From CG1-02-35-72 sp964564475 (lineage in GTDB: Bacteria; Bacteroidota; Bacteroidia; Flavobacteriales; Flavobacteriaceae): a stretch of 6,517 nucleotides of DNA. The DNA is taken from positions 1 to 6,517 of the forward strand of contig CAZMBM010000118.1 in the NCBI GenBank assembly GCA_964564475.1, in the 5' to 3' direction. A program made the translations under genes and the position numbers. Below, piece by piece: positions 1-5,360 of this stretch. Position 1 is the stretch's first letter, and each line of letters starts with the position of its first letter. The notes under the pieces are model-generated. The model was not told the origin of the DNA, did not search any database, and saw nothing but the letters and a program-made list of their open reading frames with translations.

Positions 1-129
1 GCAAGGTGTCTTATTTTAAAAGACCTTTAAACTTAACAATAGCAAGGATTTAATCGGTATTAAACAATTTTAATCGGACATCAATATATTTTTATTTAGA
101 TTAGAAAAATTACCTAGAAAGACAAACGT

Positions 130-1392
130 TTATGATGCCATTTCTTTTAAGGCTTTAACAAAATGGTCCAGTTCGCTTGTTAGTGTAAACACATTGGGTG
201 TTATACGACAACCTTTTACATTGGCATAATCTATAGCTACGGTAAAAATAGCATATTCTGCCAATAGTCTTTTGGCCAAATCGGCTGGTTTGATACCTTT
301 AATACCCACATTGGCAATACCGCATGCTCTGAACGATTCTTTGGGTGTGTTGACAATAATATTGGGGTGGTTGCGTACTTTAGACGTCCAATATTCTTGT
401 AAATAACGTAAGCGTGCCTCTTTGCGTGAACCGCCTAGCATGTTGTAATAATCAATAGCACTTTCTATGGTTAAGTCGTGATACACCGGATGTGTTCCTG
501 TATGGTTTAATCTCGAAATATCGCCCGGTGCACGGTCTTGCTCGGCAAAAATAGGCCAAACAGTATCTATATGGGCATCGTTTACGTATAGCATGCCGGT
601 TCCCAACGGAACGGCCAACCATTTGTGTAAACTGGAGCCGTAATAATCACATTCTAAATCGGCAATATTAAATTGAAAATGTCCTACGCAATGCGCCCCG
701 TCAACCATCACTTGAACGCCTTTTTTGTGGGCCATTCGGACTATTTTTTTAACGGGAAGAATCTGTCCTGTAATATTTATCATATGACATATCATTAATA
801 ATTTAGTTTTAGCTGTGATAGCATCGGCGTAAAGTTTAACAATAACATCGTCTGAAGAAGGATGGTTGGGTACAGATACTATTTTATTTACCACACCATA
901 GCGTTTGGAGACCTGTTTAAACATATTTTTCATAGCCCCGTAATCTTGTTTGGCAAATACAGCTTCGTCACCTTTTTGCCAAGGAAACCCTTTGATAATC
1001 ATATCTAAAGATTCGGTTGTGTTACGGGTTAAAATAAGATTTTTGGTTTTACACCCCACAACTTTAGCCAATTTTTCGGTCATACGTTTTTTATTTTCCC
1101 ATTGTACGGTGCGCATATAATAAGACCCTTCGTAATTCACCATTTTGGTATTGGCTATCATTTTGTTTAGGGTAGCTGTGGGCAGGATATTGTAATAACC
1201 ACTTTCAAGATTAATATAATCGGGTTTGAGTTTGTAATCTTGGCGAACTTTAAGCCAAAAGTCTTCGGTAGTAGAGAGTTTTTTTACAGACAAATGCTTG
1301 TAGGGTTTTAACCACGTATTTAAGGCATTTACCGGTAATGGTGCAGCCAAAGCAACGAGGCTGAGGGTTTTTAAAAAATCTCTTTTTTTCAT
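130..1392 (-). CDS. Exported class V aminotransferase, isopenicillin-N-epimerase-like (PLP enzyme)
   Basis: A 420-residue fold-type I PLP-dependent enzyme of the aminotransferase class V / CefD-like group. The likely PLP-binding lysine is K257 in SSLHKW. D231 in VMVDGAH would contact the pyridine nitrogen, T124-T126 in RNTTES the phosphate, and R396 in GCRITPN the substrate carboxylate. The N-terminus (KKRDFLK, then a hydrophobic stretch to about residue 20 and a possible cleavage site after VNA at 21-23) resembles a twin-arginine signal with KR replacing RR. Export after folding would suit a cofactor-loaded enzyme, so a periplasmic or cell-surface location is inferred. Family members include isopenicillin N epimerase, cysteine desulfurases and kynureninase-like enzymes, and the true substrate cannot be read from the sequence. 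The ATG at 1390-1392 is chosen because it gives the intact signal. The gene stands alone and is divergent from the BI-1 gene. No neighbour hints at the pathway. Confidence 0.9.
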   Translation of the reverse strand: MKKRDFLKTLSLVALAAPLPVNALNTWLKPYKHLSVKKLSTTEDFWLKVRQDYKLKPDYINLESGYYNILPTATLNKMIANTKMVNYEGSYYMRTVQWENKKRMTEKLAKVVGCKTKNLILTRNTTESLDMIIKGFPWQKGDEAVFAKQDYGAMKNMFKQVSKRYGVVNKIVSVPNHPSSDDVIVKLYADAITAKTKLLMICHMINITGQILPVKKIVRMAHKKGVQVMVDGAHCVGHFQFNIADLECDYYGSSLHKWLAVPLGTGMLYVNDAHIDTVWPIFAEQDRAPGDISRLNHTGTHPVYHDLTIESAIDYYNMLGGSRKEARLRYLQEYWTSKVRNHPNIIVNTPKESFRACGIANVGIKGIKPADLAKRLLAEYAIFTVAIDYANVKGCRITPNVFTLTSELDHFVKALKEMAS

Positions 1393-1433
1393 TGTATTTG
1401 GATTTAAATAAGGAAAAGCAAATTTTAGTCTTG

Positions 1434-1441
1434 TAAAGATA
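1434..1441 (-). promoter_or_regulatory. Weak candidate -7 box for the aminotransferase gene
   Basis: The minus strand reads TATCTTTA here, 7 of 8 matches to the Bacteroidota -7 consensus TAnnTTTG, about 40 bases upstream of the start at 1392. No convincing TTG -33 element lies 17-23 bases further upstream, so this is only a candidate. Confidence 0.25.
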
Positions 1442-1476
1442 ATTTTTATTTTTTAATAGTCTGTTGTCTTGACGGA

Positions 1477-1504
1477 TTGGCCTATCAATAAATTATTATA
1501 TTTG
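1477..1504 (+). promoter_or_regulatory. Bacteroidota sigma-A promoter for the BI-1 family gene
   Basis: TTG at 1477-1479 is followed after 17 bases by TATATTTG at 1497-1504, a full match to the TAnnTTTG -7 consensus. Transcription would start near 1510, giving a leader of about 20 bases before the ATG at 1532. The region just upstream of the ATG (AAATATTAAAAA) has no Shine-Dalgarno sequence, as is usual in this phylum. Confidence 0.6.
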
Positions 1505-1531
1505 TCTTAAGTACTTATTAAATATTAAAAA

Positions 1532-2227
1532 ATGAATACACAGCAATTTACAGAAGAGCAAATTCAGGTAGAGCAAGCTAATTTTATAACAAAGGTTTAC
1601 AGCTGGATGACGGGCGCCCTCATTTTAACAGGTCTTGTAGCCTCTTGGGTAGCCGCTTCGCCACAATTAATCAATATATTTGTTGGTAACAGATTTATGT
1701 TTTTCGGTCTCATTATAGCCGAGTTTTTATGTGTGGGTTATTTGGCGGTAGCGATTAAAAAAATGACAGCGCAAACAGCCGTTATGGTATTTTTGGCCTA
1801 TGCCGCTTTAAACGGACTGACATTCTCTGTTATATTTTTAATATATACGGCCGCCTCTATAGCAGTGACATTTTTTATTACAGCAGGTACTTTTGGTTTG
1901 ATGAGTGTTTACGGTTATTACACAAAAAAAGATTTAACCTCGTTGGGTAATTTGGCTTTTATGGCCTTAATAGGATTGATAATTGCCTCTATTGCCAATA
2001 TGTTTATGCAAAGCAGCCTAATGTATTGGATTACCACTTATGCCGGCATACTTATCTTTGTCGCCTTAACGGCTTATGATACTCAAAAAATTAAAAATAT
2101 GAACATTATAGGCAACGAGGACACCGATGAAGATAAAAAAGAAGCGATTATGGGTGCTTTGACGCTTTATCTTGATTTTATCAATTTGTTTTTATACTTG
2201 TTGCGTATTTTTGGAAAAAGGAAATAA
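1532..2227 (+). CDS. BI-1 / YccA / YetJ family seven-helix membrane protein
   Basis: A 231-residue polytopic inner-membrane protein of the Bax inhibitor-1 family (Pfam BI1-like, relatives of E. coli YbhL/YccA and B. subtilis YetJ). After a hydrophilic N-terminus of about 25 residues, hydrophobic segments lie at roughly 27-46, 55-74, 82-104, 107-128, 140-158 and 165-182, with a final hydrophobic, probably re-entrant helix at 208-226. The family's C-terminal motifs are present: LTAYDTQKIK with D183, and LYLDFINLFLYLLR with D215. In B. subtilis YetJ an equivalent aspartate pair forms the pH- and calcium-sensitive latch of a calcium leak pathway, so ion leak is a reasonable inference here, though the bacterial role is poorly known. 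Length is normal for the family. A good promoter precedes it, and the next small reading frame begins within 2-17 bases of its stop, so the two are probably co-transcribed. Confidence 0.93.
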   Translation: MNTQQFTEEQIQVEQANFITKVYSWMTGALILTGLVASWVAASPQLINIFVGNRFMFFGLIIAEFLCVGYLAVAIKKMTAQTAVMVFLAYAALNGLTFSVIFLIYTAASIAVTFFITAGTFGLMSVYGYYTKKDLTSLGNLAFMALIGLIIASIANMFMQSSLMYWITTYAGILIFVALTAYDTQKIKNMNIIGNEDTDEDKKEAIMGALTLYLDFINLFLYLLRIFGKRK

Positions 2228-2244
2228 GTTTGAAAAATGACACC

Positions 2245-2496
2245 ATGACACTAAAGTTAATAAGCCAATTAGAAAAAGCTACAGGCTTAACTTTAGTAAA
2301 TGACGATGAGACTGAGGGTAATGTGTGCTTTGCCAATGACACCGCATTACGCCCGGCGTTTAAAACAACTTTTACAGAAAAAGATATAAAGAATTATATT
2401 TTAGGTTTAACGCAATCTCAAAATATAACAGTGCCAAAAGATGCCGAAAATTTTTGGAAAATTGCAGGTTTGGGCGGACAGACTTTGAGTAACTAA
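2245..2496 (+). CDS. Small ORF resembling a C-terminal piece of type ISP / N6-adenine methylase proteins (probable remnant)
   Basis: An 83-residue frame from ATG 2245; an in-frame TTG at 2230 would add five residues and has a purine-rich AAAGGAAA about 7 bases upstream. It has no signal or membrane segment. From memory, the pattern ISQLEKATGLTL (6-17), then FTEKDIKNYILGL (43-55), then VPKDAENFWKIAGLGGQ (63-79) parallels a conserved region near the C-terminus of giant type ISP or Eco57I-like restriction-modification proteins. Those typically read '...KLGL(S/T)F..., FAPIDILDYIYAVLHSP, REKYKEFLKIDFPR, VPYPKD..FW.LV.LGGEL'. The segment matching REKYKEFLKIDFPR is missing, as are the catalytic methylase and nuclease parts, so no enzymatic activity is expected. 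It lies immediately behind the BI-1 gene and may be translated by coupling. It could instead be a real small hypothetical protein. The family link is a recalled similarity, not a search result. Confidence 0.55.
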   Translation: MTLKLISQLEKATGLTLVNDDETEGNVCFANDTALRPAFKTTFTEKDIKNYILGLTQSQNITVPKDAENFWKIAGLGGQTLSN

Positions 2497-2529
2497 AAAT
2501 ACGCTAAGAGACTGTTCACTACATTATAA

Positions 2530-2624
2530 TCCCATCCCTAATCCCTACCTAACGGCCGGCAGGCTTCCCAAAAGGAAGGGGACACTTTCTCCCCTTCAGT
2601 CAGCTATTCGAAGGACAGATGGGA
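2530..2624. repeat. MITE-like block with short terminal inverted repeats and internal hairpins
   Basis: A 95-base stretch, richer in G+C than its flanks, begins with TCCCATC (2530-2536) and ends with the inverse GATGGGA (2618-2624). Inside are competing hairpins: CTTCC/GGAAG (2564-2568 with 2574-2578) and GAAGGGG/CCCCTTC (2575-2581 with 2591-2597, 9-base loop). There are also the palindrome GCCGGC (2555-2560) and TTCGAA near 2608. The pentamer ATAAT flanks it at 2526-2530 and 2628-2632, which could be a target duplication but is weak evidence in AT-rich DNA. It has no coding capacity, so it would depend on a transposase in trans if it is mobile. Confidence 0.4.
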
Positions 2625-2651
2625 GAGATAATAAAAATAAAACTAAATTGT

Positions 2652-2694
2652 GGGGGCTGTCAATACGCACATTTATGCGCGTACACAGCAACCC
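2652..2694. repeat. Compound imperfect inverted repeat
   Basis: GCTGT at 2656-2660 pairs with ACAGC at 2685-2689, and inside it TACGCACAT (2664-2672) faces ATGCGCGTA (2675-2683) with one mismatch. A further GGG/CCC pair lies outside, across a two-base bulge. Together they form a stem of 13 or more pairs. The role is unknown; it may be the end of a mobile element, a protein-binding site or a structured transcript end. Confidence 0.4.
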
Positions 2695-2762
2695 TTTATT
2701 TATAATCTGAGTTTGATATAAGGAAGATTTTATACAGAAAAAACTACTTTAAAAAAGTATAT

Positions 2763-2779
2763 TGATGCCAGAGGCATCA
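2763..2779. repeat. REP-like palindrome A
   Basis: TGATGCC (2763-2769) and GGCATCA (2773-2779) form a perfect 7-base-pair stem around an AGA loop. The core reads CCAGAGG, the exact reverse complement of the core of the palindrome at 2809-2830. It is followed by AT-rich sequence ending in an A run near 2789-2796. No U-tract directly follows on either strand, so a simple terminator is unlikely. Confidence 0.5.
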
Positions 2780-2808
2780 TAAGTTTATAAAAAAAAGAAA
2801 TAGGAAAG

Positions 2809-2830
2809 TGCGACCCCTCTGGGGGTCGCA
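2809..2830. repeat. REP-like palindrome B
   Basis: TGCGACCCC (2809-2817) and GGGGTCGCA (2822-2830) form a perfect 9-base-pair GC-rich stem with a four-base loop TCTG, the strongest hairpin in the window. Its core CCTCTGG is the inverse of that in the palindrome at 2763-2779. On the plus strand it is followed by TAAAAG, not a U-tract. It may still slow or process transcripts of the BI-1 unit. Confidence 0.5.
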
Positions 2831-2904
2831 TAAAAGCAATTGCGGTATTAAATACAAACCTAAAATCCCCACGGAATTAAATCTAAAATACAAATGATAC
2901 CTTC

Positions 2905-2928
2905 AAAAACTAAAATATAATAGTTTTT
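2905..2928. terminator. AT-rich hairpin, possible weak bidirectional terminator
   Basis: AAAAACTA (2905-2912) and TAGTTTTT (2921-2928) form an 8-base-pair stem around an 8-base loop. Because the stem ends in A and T runs, the transcript ends in U residues whichever strand is read. It sits between converging transcription from the BI-1 side and from pyrG, where termination is needed. The stem holds only one G-C pair, so support is weak. Confidence 0.3.
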
Positions 2929-3041
2929 TAGTATGTCGAAATCAGTTTTATAGATAGAAGTCACCGCTCCCGCCTGCATCCTTGCGCATAAAAAAATTAA
3001 TTTAAATTGCTGTTAAGAGCTATAAAGTATTGTAGTCTAAG

Positions 3042-4652
3042 TTATTTATTCTCTAAACAAGCCTTTACAAAAGCCACAAAAAGCGGATGCGGATTGAGTA
3101 CGGTACTTTTGTACTCGGGATGGTATTGCACGCCCACAAACCATGGGTGAGCAGGTAACTCAATTATTTCTACCAAACCTGTTTCGGGGTTGAAGCCGGT
3201 TGTTTGCATACCGGCTTTGTTTAAAGCCTCTAGGTAATCGTTATTAAACTCGTAGCGGTGGCGGTGACGTTCAGAAATTAAAGTGGTTTTATAAGCGTCA
3301 TATACTTTTGAGTCTTTTGATATTTCACAATCCCAAGCACCCAAGCGCATCGTACCGCCTTTTTGGGTGATGCTTTTCTGACTTTCCATTAAATCAATTA
3401 CAGGATGTGCGGTGCTAACCGAATCCATTTCGGTAGAATTGGCGTCTTTTAAGCCCAGCACATTGCGTGCAAACTCAATAACAGCCATTTGCATGCCCAA
3501 ACAAACGCCAAAAAACGGAATATTATTTTCGCGGACATATCTAATGGCTTCAATTTTACCTTCAATGCCGCGTTCGCCAAAACCGGGGGCGACGAGTAAA
3601 CCATCTATCCCGTTAAGGGTTTTAGACACGTTTTTAAGGGTCAATTTTTCTGAGTGTACCCACTTAATATTGACTTTCACCTCGTTAATGGCACCGGCGT
3701 GAATAAAAGCTTCTGATATTGATTTGTAAGCGTCGTGTAATTCGACGTATTTACCTACCAAAGCAATGGTAATGTCGTTTTTTGGATTTTTAAATTTATT
3801 TAAGAAACTGTTCCATTTTTCCAATTTTGGAGCTTTAGTTAAAGGTAAACTCAGTTTTTTTATCACAACGGTATCCAAACCTTCTTTGAGCATCATATTG
3901 GGCACATCGTAAATGGTTTTGGCATCTAAAGCTTCAATGACTTCATCGGTATGTACATTGCAAAACAGCGCCAATTTGCGTTTAATATCTCCCGAAATGG
4001 GATACTCAGACCGGCAGACCAAAATATTAGGACTCACACCACTCTGCATAAGCGATTTAACGGAGTGTTGCGTGGGCTTGGTTTTTAATTCGCCCGTAGT
4101 GGCCAAATAGGGTATAAGTGTAAGGTGTACCACAAGTGCATTATCGGCACCCAGTTCCCACTGCAATTGGCGTACGGCCTCAACATAGGGCAACGACTCT
4201 ATATCACCCACAGTCCCACCAATTTCGGTAATCACTATGTCAAAATTGCCTGTATTGCCTAAAAGTTGAATACGGTGTTTAATCTCGTCGGTAATATGCG
4301 GAATAACCTGAACGGTTTTGCCCAAATAATCGCCACGGCGTTCTTTATTGATAACTTCTTGGTAAATACGGCCTGTAGTAACGTTATTGGCTTGCGAAGT
4401 GGCTTTGTTTAGAAAGCGTTCGTAATGGCCTAAATCTAAATCGGTTTCGGCGCCGTCATCGGTTACATAACACTCGCCATGTTCATACGGATTTAAAGTA
4501 CCGGGATCTATATTGATATAAGGGTCAAGCTTTTGGATAGTGACTCTTAGGCCTCTTTCTTGCAATAATTTAGCTAAAGAAGCGGCTATAATACCTTTGC
4601 CAAGTGATGAAGTTACGCCTCCGGTTACAAAAACGTATTTGGTTTGTGTCAT
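3042..4652 (-). CDS. pyrG: CTP synthase (glutamine-hydrolysing)
   Basis: A 536-residue enzyme, of usual length, that makes CTP from UTP, ATP and glutamine in the cytoplasm, the last step of de novo pyrimidine nucleotide synthesis. The N-terminal synthetase domain (about 1-270) has the P-loop GGVTSSLGKG at 11-20 and the signature block DPYINIDPGTLNPYEHGECYV (43-63) followed by DDGAETDLDLGHYERF. The C-terminal class I glutamine amidotransferase domain (about 290-532) has the nucleophile C384 in FGVCLGMQ and the H511/E513 pair in QYHPEY, plus the oxyanion loop APGFGERG. The ATG at 4650-4652 is chosen: it gives the family's normal start (MTQTKYVFVTGG), and an in-frame TTG nine codons upstream falls inside the promoter. 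It lies 54 bases downstream of the SPOR lipoprotein gene but has its own promoter. No yidC follows it, although I recall that pairing in many flavobacteria. Confidence 0.97.
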   Translation of the reverse strand: MTQTKYVFVTGGVTSSLGKGIIAASLAKLLQERGLRVTIQKLDPYINIDPGTLNPYEHGECYVTDDGAETDLDLGHYERFLNKATSQANNVTTGRIYQEVINKERRGDYLGKTVQVIPHITDEIKHRIQLLGNTGNFDIVITEIGGTVGDIESLPYVEAVRQLQWELGADNALVVHLTLIPYLATTGELKTKPTQHSVKSLMQSGVSPNILVCRSEYPISGDIKRKLALFCNVHTDEVIEALDAKTIYDVPNMMLKEGLDTVVIKKLSLPLTKAPKLEKWNSFLNKFKNPKNDITIALVGKYVELHDAYKSISEAFIHAGAINEVKVNIKWVHSEKLTLKNVSKTLNGIDGLLVAPGFGERGIEGKIEAIRYVRENNIPFFGVCLGMQMAVIEFARNVLGLKDANSTEMDSVSTAHPVIDLMESQKSITQKGGTMRLGAWDCEISKDSKVYDAYKTTLISERHRHRYEFNNDYLEALNKAGMQTTGFNPETGLVEIIELPAHPWFVGVQYHPEYKSTVLNPHPLFVAFVKACLENK

Positions 4653-4668
4653 TATTATTAGGTTTTGC

Positions 4669-4699
4669 CAAAAGTACAAACTCTATTTTAGTTGCAAAA
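4669..4699 (-). promoter_or_regulatory. pyrG promoter (Bacteroidota sigma-A type)
   Basis: On the minus strand CTTTTG with its TTG at 4695-4697 forms the -33 element. After 18 bases comes TACTTTTG (4669-4676), a full match to the TAnnTTTG -7 consensus. Transcription would begin near 4663, leaving a leader of about 10 bases before the ATG at 4652. This spacing excludes translation from the TTG at 4677-4679, which lies upstream of the -7 box. Confidence 0.75.
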
Positions 4700-4720
4700 G
4701 AGAAATTTACTTTTTCTCTT
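4698..4720 (-). terminator. Possible weak terminator overlapping the end of the SPOR gene
   Basis: AAGAGAAA and TTTCTCTT (4698-4705 and 4713-4720) can pair around a 7-base loop that includes the SPOR gene's stop codon at 4707-4709. On the minus strand the stem runs into TTTTG, the -33 element of pyrG. The stem has only two G-C pairs, so it could be a weak terminator separating the two genes or chance. Confidence 0.25.
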
Positions 4721-5153
4721 GAAACAAAACCCAAGCGTCGTTATAGCCATATTCATCTTGAATATCATACATTTTGTTATAGGCTTGGTGGATATCCGGA
4801 AAAGAAGCAATAGAAACCGCTGTGTATTTACCGTTGTAACGTGATACAAAATAAGGTTTAAAACCCAACTTTTTTGCCTTGTTGTAGGCTATTTTAGCCA
4901 AAGCGTCATCGGTATAGCTTCCAATAATAATGTGGTAGGGCTTTTTATAAACAGCCTTTTTGACAGCCAACTTCTTGGCCTCTAAAGCTTTTTTAACGGT
5001 AGCTATAGAATCGGCTTTATGTGTGTCGGGTTTAACCGTTGTTACTTTGGTCGGTGTTTTTGGCTTGGCTTCTGGTTTTTTCTCGTCGCAACTTATCGCA
5101 GTTATAAATGATAAAAGAAGTACAACGCGTAAAAAGTTTTTTAAATGTGTCAT
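4707..5153 (-). CDS. SPOR-domain lipoprotein
   Basis: A 148-residue protein with a lipoprotein signal: positive N-terminus, hydrophobic core LRVVLLLSFITAIS and lipobox cysteine C22. DE follows directly, and acidic residues here fit surface or outer-membrane lipoproteins of Bacteroidota, though not the exact LES consensus. A Lys/Pro/Thr/Ala-rich linker runs from about 25 to 70. Residues 72-145 match a SPOR domain: YHIIIGSYTD, an amphipathic helix, GFKPYFVSRYNGKYTAVSIASFPD, then a second helix and the final strand WVLF. SPOR domains bind glycan strands stripped of stem peptides and often locate proteins to the division site. A role at the cell wall during division or in envelope attachment is inferred. 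The ATG at 5151-5153 gives the intact signal. pyrG follows on the same strand after 54 bases. Confidence 0.88.
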   Translation of the reverse strand: MTHLKNFLRVVLLLSFITAISCDEKKPEAKPKTPTKVTTVKPDTHKADSIATVKKALEAKKLAVKKAVYKKPYHIIIGSYTDDALAKIAYNKAKKLGFKPYFVSRYNGKYTAVSIASFPDIHQAYNKMYDIQDEYGYNDAWVLFQEKK

Positions 5154-5177
5154 AGTTAATGATATTTATATAGGTTT

Positions 5178-5205
5178 ATTTTATAATTCGTGTGATTTTA
5201 TAATT
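5178..5205. repeat. Pair of 11-base direct repeats, ATTTTATAATT
   Basis: ATTTTATAATT occurs at 5178-5188 and again at 5195-5205, a 17-base period, in the 207-base gap between the divergent SPOR and dapA genes. It lies 25-52 bases upstream of the SPOR start. It could be a regulator site or only AT-rich chance similarity. Confidence 0.3.
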
Positions 5206-5274
5206 ATTATGGGAAAAAACTTAAAAGTATTGATAGAAAATATTTTTTCATAACGAGATGCTAAAGAAAATAGT

Positions 5275-5282
5275 TAGTTTTG
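5275..5282 (+). promoter_or_regulatory. Candidate -7 box for dapA
   Basis: TAGTTTTG matches TAnnTTTG in full and points toward dapA, implying a leader of about 75 bases. No TTG is found 17-23 bases upstream, so the -33 part is missing. On the other strand TATCTTTA at 5299-5306 is a 7-of-8 match that could serve the SPOR gene. Neither is decisive. Confidence 0.3.
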
Positions 5283-5360
5283 CCTTTTAATTAGAAAGTA
5301 AAGATACGATTTAATTAAAAAAGAATTTTTTAAATACTAAGTAAAATAGGATAGGTAAAA

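Larger units (their letters stand above)
2497..3041. other. 545-base gene-free region rich in inverted repeats
   Basis: This lies between the end of the plus-strand BI-1 unit and the end of convergent pyrG. I find no credible coding frame on either strand. It contains a GC-richer MITE-like block (2530-2624), a compound hairpin (2652-2694), two strong palindromes with a shared core (2763-2779 and 2809-2830), an AT-rich hairpin (2905-2928) and a short GC-rich block (2961-2987, about 70% GC) in otherwise AT-rich sequence. The mixture looks like an accumulation of intergenic repeats rather than a regulatory region. No canonical GC-hairpin-plus-U-tract terminator is evident. Confidence 0.7.

Noticed and set aside
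3..53. Plus-strand open frame at the left edge ending at TAA 51-53, possibly the tail of an upstream gene
   Set aside because: Only 16 codons with no recognisable motif; AT-rich DNA often stays open this long, so it cannot be supported.
2530..2830. CRISPR array
   Set aside because: The inverted repeats are dissimilar in their stems and unevenly spaced, with no regular repeat-spacer pattern and no cas gene.
2990..3020. pyrG terminator formed by the palindromes near 2999-3008 and 3009-3020 followed by a T run on the minus strand
   Set aside because: The palindromes have almost no loop and few G-C pairs, so a stable terminator hairpin is not supported.
3412..4110. Plus-strand open frames of 65-96 codons opposite pyrG
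   Set aside because: They lie wholly antisense to a highly conserved CTP synthase and their translations show no recognisable domain.
4653..4679. Nine-residue N-terminal extension of CTP synthase from TTG
   Set aside because: The TTG lies upstream of the pyrG -7 box, and the family normally starts at MTQTKYVFVTGG.
4540..5253. Plus-strand open frames of 60-97 codons across the pyrG start and the SPOR gene
   Set aside because: They are antisense to well-supported genes and their promoter, and encode no recognisable protein.
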